From NCBI GenBank assembly GCA_019918135.1, contig WBZZ01003201.1:62001-126000 (forward strand): a stretch of 64,000 nt of DNA, written 5' to 3'. Position 1 is the first letter of the stretch. Every line of letters starts with the position of its first letter. A program made the translations under genes and the position numbers. The notes under the pieces are model-generated. The model saw only the letters and a program-made list of their open reading frames with translations, searched no databases and had not been told where the DNA came from. The DNA is from Paulinella micropora (Eukaryota > Cercozoa > Imbricatea > Euglyphida > Paulinellidae). Below, piece by piece: positions 21,675 to 30,824 of the stretch.

Positions 21675-24497
21675 ATGAAAACCCTTGACGGCGATTGGAG
21701 AGATGACAAACGGACGCACAAAAAACGCCGCGTCAAGTTTGAACCATGGACCCAGGACGAAGAAGGACCGGAAATCTCGTCCGACGGGCCCGTGGTTAAG
21801 ATGCTAGCGAGCTTTAACCGGGCTATGAGCTCACTCAGACCGATCACCCTCGCCAAGGAGTCGACGCGAGCGCCGCTGTCGAACAACGACCCGATGGACT
21901 TCATTACACAGAGCTTGTGGAATAGTTTTGACGGCGGCCACTTTACCATGAACCAGATGTTCATGAACATGCTCGTTGTTTCGCGGCCCGAACTCTTGAG
22001 TGCGATCTCCATGATCACGATTTTCTCGAGAAGTACAAGACGGTGAAACCACACGGGGACAGGGTTACTATGGTGGAATGGCAGTTCAACCCCAAGGCGC
22101 TAAACCCCAAGAGCCAGCGTGTGCCCGGGGTGCTGCTAGAAACGAGCAGGTCGACCAAGACACAGGCCATCCAGCACTACGGTGTGGGCTTTGTCATGCC
22201 TTCGGACTGGCCCATGGACAAGACCAAGGTGGTGGTGTACGAAGAATCGCTGCGGGCCGTGAGCATGTCGGTGGTGCTGTCGCTCAACCTCAACCTAGTG
22301 AACAAGCTCGTGGAGGAGTCCGTCAGGCGCCTGGTAGAGACCGACTATAAACTGCCGCTCATCAACGCACGCGACCTAGCGACGCTGCTGGAGCAGAGGA
22401 ACGCGCACATCTTTGCCGTGAACAAGGACGGCGTGGGCATCAACGGCATCGAGGTCAAGGCCATAGGCCTGCTCAGAAACCAGGGCAAGGAGCCGGACAT
22501 GGTGCTGCTGACGAACGAGGTCTACCGCTTTGCCAACACGATCAAGGCGGAGAGCAGGATCCTGCCGATGTTCGGGCAGGACGAACCCAAGGTCAAGCCC
22601 CACGACCGAACCAACGAGAAGCTCGTGATGTTCCGGACCCAGCAGGGGCTGGACGCCATCCCTTCGCGTAGCTGCCAGGTGGGCAGGCGCGAGCCGCACG
22701 ACCCCACGACGACCCCGTGCATAATCTCAGAACGCTTCCAGATGCTGCCGGACGGCAATATGAGCAACAGAGACTTTGAACGCTACGAGAGCTCACAGCG
22801 CACGATCGGCATAGTGGACGGCGACCAGGGGGAGATACATTATTTGACCCTCAAGGCCGTCCTGCGACACTCCGGCCTGTTCGGCGGCGATGATGGCGGC
22901 GACGGCCCCGGGGCCTTGGGCCAGAAGTTATTCAAGGCAATTTCGAAATACGAAAACCCTACTCTGTACCAATTGTACGACGGGGCGGGGCTTCTCAGTG
23001 TGCTGTCCTACTTGCTGAGCCAGAGGCCTGACCTCGCCGAACAGCCGTTGCCGCGCTCGGCGGCGGCAGCTGGCGGCGACGGCGGTGGCGGTGGTGGCGG
23101 TGGCGGTGGTGGCGGTGGCGACGACGACAGCGACGACGACGGCTTGGCCAGGTGTCGGTCCTGCGACTGGTGGCGGTGGGTTCGACCTAGATTAGATTGC
23201 ACCATTCAACATACTGGCACCGGACCCGTCTTCCGGTATCCCTGCAACCAATTTGCTTGGTATCCAGGACTGGGCCAGAAGGTTTATCAGCGGAACAGCA
23301 ATTCAAGGCTTGAAAGATGATGAACTTCTAGAGAGTGTCCAACAGAGCGATCAAAGACAGAAGAAGCTGCGAGATATGCTCGGGGCGCTGTTTTCGAAGG
23401 GCAAACCTAGCGACGCACAGTTATACGCTTGGTTCGTACAATCGCTGTCGCAGTATGTCCAAGGCGCTGCTGCGTTCGCGTCAAGCGGCTCTGCAGCGCT
23501 TGAGGCGCCAACAAGGCAAGAATGCAAACAGCAGATCGTGGCATTTTTTAACACCGCCGACCCCTTCTACCAAACGCTAAAGCCGCAGGTGGAAACGTTT
23601 CTCGACGACACACATTCGAACGAAGGAACGGCAATTGCCTGCATGTGGCTATACTACGATTCTGAAAGGAAGAAAACCACGAGCGACCACATCAACAAAT
23701 TTAGTCTGCGCGCGAGCCTCCTGCGCGCTCTGACACAATTGTGCACCGAGAAAACAAAAAAATTAGACGACGAAATAAAGGCGGCAATCGGTGAGTGCGA
23801 TGAATCAAAGGATGCTGGCGTGGAACGGAAGGTGCTTGGCCTGTATTTGCTTCAGAAGTTCAGCCCCGCCTTGGTGGAAGAAAAGTCTGTCTACGTTAGC
23901 TACATACAGCAGCTCGTGCGCGCAGCGCTTGGGCAACACGCTCGGTCCGTCGGCACGCCGCCACTGGGCCCGCCGCCCCCAACGCCGCCGGGCGGCCAAA
24001 GCCAACAACGTTTCATGGCCTGGCTGCAAAAAGAACCGGCTACGCGCTCGAACCTGGAGTGGCTGATCGACCATAACCTGCCCTTCCCGCTCGGCTTTAT
24101 GCTCTTCCGGCCCGCCGTCAAGTTCATCGGCGGCTCGGCGCTGTTCATGCGCAAGGGGCAGGGCAGCGCGCACGTGGTCGTCAAGGACTCGGACGTGATC
24201 TTTGCCAACGACCCCGACTCTTTCCAGACCAGAGTGCAGGTGCGCTTCAAGGCGGGCACCATCGTCATGGACCGCCGCACGCTGCGGATAGAGCAAAACA
24301 TCGTCTCGGTCCGCTACGAGCACGGGGCGGGCGTCAAGCTGGCTACCGTGCCCAAGCAACTCAACGGCAGCGACCCGCGCCCCGGCCAGGACTGGGACAT
24401 CGTCATGGTGCCCGTGCCGTACACGTACGTGCCCAAGTCTTGGTTCAGCTCCATGACGGGCAAAATCACCCCGGAGCTTGAGCCACGCACTAGTTAA
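21675..24497 (+). pseudogene. Virus-like gene, possibly a capsid protein relic; nearly whole, about two breaks
   Basis: About 930 residues are coded from MKTLDGDWRDDKRTHKK to ...ITPELEPRTS. An early basic cluster (THKKRRVKF) looks like a nuclear import signal. Two stretches resemble, from memory, a large unannotated protein family found repeatedly in protist genomes: VEWQFNPKALNPKSQRVPG with HYGVGFVMPSDWPM, and LPFPLGFMLFRPAVKF followed by a beta-rich tail (AGTIVMDRRTLRIEQNIV). I suspect that family is viral and perhaps an HK97-type major capsid, as in herpes- and mirus-like viruses; this is not proven. A Gly/Asp-rich linker (about 23070-23145) separates the halves. The gene looks close to whole, with about two breaks, so it is young. 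No introns are seen. A host repeat-family protein is the alternative. Confidence 0.35.
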
Positions 24498-24660
24498 GTT
24501 TGCGCAACCATCAACTTCTAAATGGTACAGCGAGCCACATTGTTGCAGGCAGTGGGTCAGGCCCGTGTCTGTAACACCGGTACATTTCAGGAGGACGAGA
24601 TCCCGCAGCGCGGGGAGATTTAGCGCGCAAGTCGGGCCTGCACAGGATTTCAGGGACAGG
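24480..24660 (-). pseudogene. Fragment of a cysteine-type LRR gene
   Basis: The minus strand reads SLASLSLKSCAGPTCALNLP, then VLLKCTGVTDTGLTHCLQQC and LYHLEVDGCANLTSAWLKL. This is the AMN1/F-box type of leucine-rich repeat (two to three repeats) seen in the intact LRR gene at 28-30 kb. It has no start or stop of its own and is bounded on both sides by unrelated genes in other orientations. It is a stranded piece of an LRR gene. Confidence 0.65.
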
Positions 24661-24671
24661 CTTGCGAGCGA

Positions 24672-25176
24672 GTGGACTGTCTGCACCGCGTGCCGGCACG
24701 TGCAGCAGGCGCAGCAGCCGCAGCAGGCGGAGCCCAGCCAGCCCTCCTCTGTCTGCACAGCGTACTGGAACGTGCAGCAGCCGCAGCAGGCGAAGCCCAG
24801 CCAGCCCTCCTCTGTCTGCACAGTGTGCTGGCACGTGCAGCAAGCGCAGCCCGTGTGTGGGCCCCCCCCCCCGGCCCAGCGCACGGGCGGCGCGGCGGCG
24901 GCACACCCGGAGGTGGCGGCTCTAGCCTCTGCTAGGGCGCCCCCCCCTCGATACCTCCGCGTACGCCCCCGGCCCGTCGGCGCCCCCAGCGTACGTCCCC
25001 TCCTTGTCGAATTACTACTCCTACTGGGCGCAGCAGCTGGCGTGCTAAAAACCGTGGCGTCTGTGTCGGTGTGCGGGCGAAAGAGAGACAGAGAGAGAGA
25101 GAGAGAGCAAGCAAGCAAGCAAGAGAGAGAGAGACACCCCCTCGTACGGGCTCGGCCGGCGTCGGTTAGTACCTGC
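24672..25176 (+). pseudogene. Duplicated 3' end of the CxxC-array gene
   Basis: Nearly identical to 47902-48423, the last exon part and 3' flank of the CxxC-array gene. It includes the TVCTACRHVQQ, SVCTAYWNVQQ and SVCTVCWHVQQ units and the Tyr-rich end, followed by the GA-repeat and ACACCCCCTCGTACGGG flank. One CxxC unit has lost its second Cys (TAYWNV), and the open frame is lost near a C run. The similarity stops at AGTACCTGC in both places. It is a segmental duplication, recent by its identity. Confidence 0.9.
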
Positions 25177-25232
25177 CAACCTCTGAGTTTGGTTTTCTTT
25201 TATTTAAAAACTGGTGCCGCACCTCGTGTATT

Positions 25233-25997
25233 TTAGTTCACTCGCCGCCCGGCGCGTTCCTGGCGCGCCCGCCCGCCGCGGAGGGTGGGGGCCCCCTTCC
25301 TGCTTCTGCCACAACCACCGCACACTACGCACCGGAGCACGCAAAAGAGCACCCCCGCAACTAGCGCCGCCACCACGATGTTGATTCCCCAGAAATACAG
25401 GGGCCGGACAATTAGGCACGGAGGTACTTTGCGGTTAAAGAGGCCCCGGTTCGGGACGGGGATGAAACCCAGCGGTTTTCTGTCTCGCGGGCAAATGTCC
25501 GGCAGACAGGTGAGGATTCCCTTCTTCACACAGTCGGCCACCGCCCGCACCGTCTCTTGCAGCCCCTCCCAGAAGTCCTGGCCAAACTGCTTGAGGGCGG
25601 CCACGAAGCGCGCCAGCGCGTCCTGCTTGGCGGGCGAGGGCGGCGCCAGCGGCGTCACGCCCAGCCCGTTGAAGTACCGGGCCGGCCGCTCCGTGTCCAC
25701 AAAGGCGTCCAGCACCTGTTCAAAGAGGCCCTGGTTCGCGAGCGCCGCCCCCGCGGCGGCCGTGAGCTCGTTGGCACGCACGCGCAGCTGGTCGAGCTTC
25801 CCCGTCTCTTGCTTCGCCCTGGCCAGCCGGTCCCTGGTCTCGTTCAGCGCCAGGCGGAGGCTGGCCTCGTCCTCGTCGTAGCCCTGCAGCGCCTTCTCGG
25901 CGGCCGCCAGGGCGCGCGCCACGGCGGCCGCGACGTCCTGGTACGCCTCGGCCCGGTCGCGCACCTGCGCTCGGTTCAGGGCCAGCGCGCGGAGGAT
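25233..25997 (-). CDS. Single-pass membrane protein with coiled coil, 5' end truncated
   Basis: About 250 residues are open. A long helical region reads VRDRAEAYQDVAAAVARALA, then SLRLALNETRDRLARAKQET. A segment follows with spaced Cys (ADCVKKGILTCLPDICPRD). Next is one membrane helix (FWGINIVVAALVAGVLF) followed by a Cys-rich, basic tail (CVLRCVVCGGCGRSRKG). This is the layout of a type I or tail-proximal membrane protein, such as an envelope or surface stalk protein. The frame runs on into 26180, but there it is only the antisense of the LRR gene. No Met lies between, so the true N-terminus is lost or spliced. No family recognised. Confidence 0.5.
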   Translation of the reverse strand: MLRALALNRAQVRDRAEAYQDVAAAVARALAAAEKALQGYDEDEASLRLALNETRDRLARAKQETGKLDQLRVRANELTAAAGAALANQGLFEQVLDAFVDTERPARYFNGLGVTPLAPPSPAKQDALARFVAALKQFGQDFWEGLQETVRAVADCVKKGILTCLPDICPRDRKPLGFIPVPNRGLFNRKVPPCLIVRPLYFWGINIVVAALVAGVLFCVLRCVVCGGCGRSRKGAPTLRGGRARQERAGRRVN

Positions 25998-26653
25998 GCT
26001 GCCTGACGGACCAGGGGCTGGAGCACTTGGTGAACCTGCAAGAGCTGCGATACTTGGACCTGAGTATGTGCCCGTTACTGACTGGCCGGGGGCTCCGGGG
26101 GTGGGAGGGGCCGCACTTGCAACACCTTGACCTGAGCTACTGCGCAGCACTGACGGACGAGGGGCTCGGGTGGTTGGCAAAATTACCAGCGCTGCGGTAC
26201 TTAAACCTGAGCCTGTGCCAGAAGGTGACCGGCGAGGGGCTTCGGGGTTTGGCGACGCTGAGCCACCTGCAACACCTTAATCTGAGCCATTGCACGGCAC
26301 TAACGGACGCGGGGCTTGGGGGTTTGGCGACGCTGAGCCACCTGCAACACCTTGATCTGAGCCATTGCACGGCACTAACGGACGCGGGGCTGGCGCGGCT
26401 GGCGGATCTAACAGAGCTGCGGTACCTGGACCTGCAGTCTTGCAAAAGAATGATGGAGCTATCCTTCCTGGCGAAGCTGACGCACCTGGAAGATCTTTGC
26501 CTGGGCAATTGCACCAAGCTGGCGAACGGGTGGTTGCAACATTTGGCAGGCTTGCAACGGTTGCGACACCTCGACGTGACAAATTGTACTGGGCTGGACA
26601 GAGAGGAGTTGGAGGCCTTGGAGCGAGAGCAGGAGGTGCGTGTCATAGGCTAA
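25998..26653 (+). pseudogene. LRR protein (cysteine type), 5' truncated
   Basis: Eight repeats of about 25 residues with the pattern LRYLDLS.C..LTD.GL (for example HLQHLNLSHCTALTDAGL), ending EREQEVRVIG and TAA. These are AMN1/F-box-type LRRs, which usually select substrates for SCF ligases. Coding starts abruptly at about 25998, where the oppositely oriented membrane-protein frame ends; there is no F-box and no Met. Two adjacent 75-bp units (about 26230-26390) are almost identical in DNA, indicating recent expansion. It is probably a gene fragment left at a recombination junction, though expression from an upstream start cannot be excluded. Confidence 0.75.
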
Positions 26654-27370
26654 GGCACGCTGCCGAGGACACAACCCCCCCACCCTTGCCATCATCGAGG
26701 CCGCTTTCTTGCGGGCTACAGGGTCAGACAGTCAAGGTAAGGATAGACTTCCTCAAGTGTCTTATGGTTCACCACCGCGCACAGGTAGGACTGATGTCGG
26801 GGGCAGCTCTCTTCGCCCCCCTCCCCCACTTTCGTTCCAGCACCGTGAACTCGGGCTAGCGCTAGGTACAGAGCCCGCGATGTCCCAGCACCACAATGTC
26901 CCGGGAAGGGCCGGGGGGCCACTAGCCTGCGATACACACGCCTACCCCACGCTGTCATATCTTACTGTCAGGAACACAAACGGTAACAGAATCGGAATTA
27001 AAAGCCTGGCAGCCAAAATCAAGGCAGAACCTTCCCTTTTCTTCCTGTGCTCCGGGGACGGACGACGGCCGGTGGCGGCACTGGCGGAGGGTTGGCGCTG
27101 GCCGTGTCTTCCGGCCTCGGGAGGGGGCGGGGCCGCTCTCGTAGCTGGCGCCTTCCTGCGCGGTGTAGTTCGGCTAGCTAGGTTATCAACGAGTCGGCCA
27201 TTTAATTATTACTTCTCTTTTTTGGAAGGCCGGAGTAGCGCGCGGAAGAGAGCAAGCACGACCGGCCCGGCCCTGCCTCGGACACGCACCCCCCCGTCCG
27301 CCCCAACCGTGTCCCCCCCCCCCCCGTCCGCCCGCAACCGTGTCTCGGGGGGGGGGGGGCGCCGGGTAGC
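26654..27370. other. Intergenic, no supported gene
   Basis: Mixed sequence, then C and G runs near 27290-27360. Short frames on both strands exist, but none shows a domain, repeat or splice pattern that I can defend. Confidence 0.4.
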
Positions 27371-27814
27371 TTAGGCAGCAGAGCAAGGCTGGCCCTCGGG
27401 CTGTTGGCTCGGCACGCCTGGCGAGGCCGCGGCGGGTTCAGCACCGCCGGCGTTCGCGACTTCGGTCTTCTGCCCCTTGGCCGGGGGTTCATCGCTCTCG
27501 CCGCCACCGCGGCTGAGCACCCGCTGGCCGCCCCTGGGCCCCCGCAGCGCAGCCAGCACTTCTTGTTGCACGACGGTCCATTCCAGGCCCTCGACCGGTC
27601 CGTCCCTCCGCAGGAACGCCTTGAGCCTGGCCTCAGCCTCGCTGATCACCTCCTGGCGCACCCGGTCCCAGACGACTCTGCTTGCCGCGGCCGTCGTGCA
27701 GCGCGCGCTCTGTTCCTCTAGGTCCTGGACCCGCGTCGGAGCCTCGGCGGCCTCCCGGGGGCTCGTCGGTCCAGCCGGCGGGGCTGGGGAGGGCAGCGTC
27801 GAGGGCGGGGCCAC
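27371..27814 (-). CDS. Small charged helical protein, unknown
   Basis: 147 residues from MAPPSTLPSPAPPAGPTS. After a Pro-rich start there is a helical, charged middle (RVRQEVISEAEARLKAFLRR, LEWTVVQQEVLAALRG). The tail is low-complexity with a basic patch (EPPAKGQKTEVANAGG). It ends PEGQPCSAA with TAA. No signal peptide or membrane segment. It is divergent from the F-box/LRR gene at 28.3 kb, with a G/C-run spacer of about 500 bp between them. Family unknown. Confidence 0.4.
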   Translation of the reverse strand: MAPPSTLPSPAPPAGPTSPREAAEAPTRVQDLEEQSARCTTAAASRVVWDRVRQEVISEAEARLKAFLRRDGPVEGLEWTVVQQEVLAALRGPRGGQRVLSRGGGESDEPPAKGQKTEVANAGGAEPAAASPGVPSQQPEGQPCSAA

Positions 27815-28315
27815 GTCCGCGCAGCCTTGGTCCTGTCACCCAGCACGTGACCGGCCAGTGCTCTCCGCCGGCCCGGCGCCCCTGGTTCTGGTTAGGGAGA
27901 GGGAGTTCTGACCTGGGCTGCCAGCACCGGCGCGCTGGCTTCTTCTGGCGCCTGGTCAGTGCCACGGGCCTGGCTCGACATTAGACACACCACCGACGCT
28001 GGGACTGGTTTTGTGGGGGCTGGTCGGTTGAGCTACCGCCTGACGGGGGGGGGGGGGCGGGCGGCGGGGCGTTGGGCCGCGGGCAGGCAACGGGCGTCGT
28101 TGGGCAGGCACCGGACGGTCGCCGCGGGGGGGGGGGGGGGGGGGGTGCCTCCCCCCCCCCCCCGCGCTCTCCCCCCCTCCGCTTCCACACCGCCTTCCGT
28201 CCTGTCCGCCGCACGCGGGGCGCCGGGGGCGGCGGCCGCCCCTGGCTCTAAAGGTTTTCTGGGGCGCCCGCGCTCTCCTGCTTCTATCTTCCCCCCCCCC
28301 CCCCTGGTCGGCGGC
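27815..28315. other. G/C-run spacer upstream of the F-box/LRR gene
   Basis: It contains a 17-base G run followed within 30 bp by C runs (about 28124-28170), so it can fold on itself or form quadruplexes. It probably carries divergent promoters. No gene seen. Confidence 0.5.
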
Positions 28316-30372
28316 ATGCAGTCCAGCGACGTTTACTTGCGGATGTTACGCTGGCTGGACTGGGCGGATTTGGCCGCGCTAGCCTGTGCCTCGCCGGAGC
28401 ACTACGGGTGGCGTCCGCACCCGCGGCCTGGCCAGCGACCGGAAGCCGAGAGCTGGACCTGGCCCGACCCGAGCACAGACGCCTGATACAGCTGTGGGGG
28501 CACGCCTGGCACCGGGCCGGGGCCCGGCCCCGTGTGCCGCGGTTAGAGGTGTGGCTACACGAGCAGATCCTGGCACAGCTGTCGTGGCTCGGCTCGCGGG
28601 TGTCGATCGAGGGGCTGGTAGTGAGAATGGGCTGGCGGGTAACGGCCGCTGCCGCCCTGCAGTGCCTATAGGGCTTGCCCCCCTGCCTCCCCCGGCTGTC
28701 GCACCTGGACGTAGCCTCCTGTCCCCGCCTGGGCAGCGAATACCTGCCAGGCCTGGAGAGCTGGCGCGGGAGCCTGCGCAGCCTGAGGCTGGCCGCACTG
28801 TCGGGCGAGCTCGGGGCCAGCGAGCTGGCGCCCCTGGCTAGCTTGGGCCAGCTGCGGCACTTGGAATTGACCCGCTGCCCCGGGCTGGCGGGCGCGGGGC
28901 TAGTGCGCCTGCGGGGCTTGCGCCTGCTGCGGCACCTGAGCCTGAGCGGCTGCGGACGCTTGACGGACGCGGGCCTGGAGCACCTGGCGGGGCTGCAGGG
29001 CCTGCGGCACCTAGATCTCAGCTCTTGTCAGGGGCTGACGGGCGCGGGCTTAGTGCACCTGGCGGGGCTGCAGGGCCTGCTGCACCTAGACCTCAGTTCT
29101 TGTCCGGGGCTGACGAACGCGGGCTTAGTGCACCTGGCGGGGCTGCAGGGCCTGCGGCACCTAGGCTTGAGGCTCCGCGAGGCAATAACTGACGCTGGAC
29201 TGGAGCGCTTACAGACACTACACCAGCTGCGGCACTTAGACCTAAGCTCTTGTGCTCGACTAACGGGCACATGCTTGGTGCACCTGGCGGGGCTGCAGGA
29301 CCTGCAACACCTAGACTTGAAGGACTGACCGGAGATAAAGGGCGAAGGCTTGAGGCACCTGAGGAGCCTACGCCGGCTTCAGTACCTAAACCTGAGCGAC
29401 TGCCCGGAGATAACAGACGAGGGACTGGGGCACTTGGAGGGGCTACTCCAGCTGCAGCACCTACAGCTAGACAGTTGTCAGAGGCTGGCGGGCACAGGTT
29501 TTGCGCGCCTGGCAAAGTTGCAGCGGCTTCAGTACCTAGATTTGAGCTATTGTGAGGAGATAACGGACGGGGGGCTGGAGTGCCTAAGGAACTTGGGCCA
29601 GCTACAGCACCTAGGCTTGCGCGAATGCCCGAAGCTGACCGACGAGGGGCTGGCACCCCTGGCCGGGCTGGCACACTTGCGGCACCTCGAACTCGCGGAA
29701 TGCGAACAGCTGAACGGCACGGGGCTGCAGCACTTGGCGGCGTTGCGGCAGCTGTGGCACTTAGACCTAAGCTCTTGCCAGGGACTGACGGACGCGGGAA
29801 TGGACTGCCTGGAGAGGCTGAAGCACCTGCGGTACCTCAGCCTGAATGGCTGTACACAATTGACAGGCAGGTGGACGCAGCACTTGAAGACCCTGCACCA
29901 GCTGCAGCGCCTAGACCTGACCGCCGCGTGTGTGACTGACGACGCGGTGCTGGAGCCCTTAGCTGAGCTAAAGCAGCTGCAGCACCTACACCTGGGCTTT
30001 TGCAAGGCGGTGACGGACGCGGGGCTAGCGCACCTGGCAGGGTTGCAGCACCTGCAGTTCCTGGTTTTGGGGTGGACACAGCTAGAAGGCACGGGGCTGG
30101 ACTACTTGGCGGGGTTGCCCCAGCTGCGGCACCTGGAACTCGACTATTGTCTGAAATTGACTGACGCGGGGATGCAGGGCGTCGCGAAGCTGCGGCACCT
30201 AGAGCACCTGAACTTGACACACTGCACAGGGCTGACGAGCGTGGGGCTGCGGCACTTGGCAGGGCTGCCGCACCTGAAGTACCTGGACTTGACCTCCTGC
30301 ACACAGCTGAGGCGCGAGGATCTGCAGCCCTTGGCCTCGCTGCCCCAGCTGCAGTACCTATACCTGAGGTAA
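28316..30372 (+). CDS. F-box/LRR protein with 23 cysteine-type repeats, about three breaks
   Basis: It starts MQSSDVYLRMLRWLDWADLA followed by ALACASPEHYG, an F-box-like helix pair. A linker follows, then 23 leucine-rich repeats of about 25 residues, such as LRHLDLSSCQGLTDAGL, to YLYLR and TAA. F-box/LRR proteins recruit substrates to SCF ligases through Skp1, and a Skp1-like gene lies at 2.2-3.3 kb. The repeats stay in perfect register across about three interruptions, so the breaks are young, are tolerated by read-through, or are sequence errors. Adjacent repeats at 28980-29170 are near-identical in DNA, a sign of recent expansion by unequal crossing over. Confidence 0.8.
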
Positions 30373-30824
30373 AAGCGGCTGTGCCAGCACGCCCCTGCTA
30401 AGAGGCCCACCACGGTGAACACCGGGGGGGTTCATCTTCTACGTCACCGACTGTGGGTAGAAGAACGGGCGGGACTCCGGACGACGAAACATTAAAAAGT
30501 CTCCTAACACGTGGGGCCGGCCCTTTCTTGAGCTGTAGCAGGTTCTGTTGCCGGCGACCTCATTTTTCTTGACTTCTGCCGTCCTGAATCGCAATTCTGC
30601 TTTACTGCTGGCCGCCCTCTGAAGAGCGTGCTGGTGCCTTGTACGCCGGCTAACAGCGGGCCAACGCACCACTAGCTAGAGTAACCAGCTCCTTTGACTG
30701 CGCCCGTGCTGCTGGGCTCGCGACAGGGAGGGGGGCACACCCCCGTCCCGCCCAAAGGCTCTCCCGCTCGTAGCCGGCCGGCCGGGGAAGAGGCGGGCCG
30801 GGGGGCTGCGAGCCGCGGGGTGAA
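30373..30824. other. Intergenic between convergent genes
   Basis: 452 bp between the 3' end of the LRR gene and the 3' end of the helicase gene. No coding signal or repeat of note. Confidence 0.4.

Noticed and set aside
23805-25118. A single 437-residue minus-strand protein
   Set aside because: It strings together antisense of the virus-like gene, the real LRR fragment, and antisense of the duplicated CxxC tail; only the LRR part (24480-24660) looks coding.
26000-26180. N-terminal extension of the minus-strand membrane protein
   Set aside because: It is the exact antisense of the first LRRs, and has biased Ala/Pro/Ser composition.
28316-30372. A changed genetic code (stop codon reassigned) to explain interrupted frames
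   Set aside because: Different stop codons interrupt frames, other genes in the window end normally at each of the three stops, and many interruptions are frame changes, which a new code would not explain.
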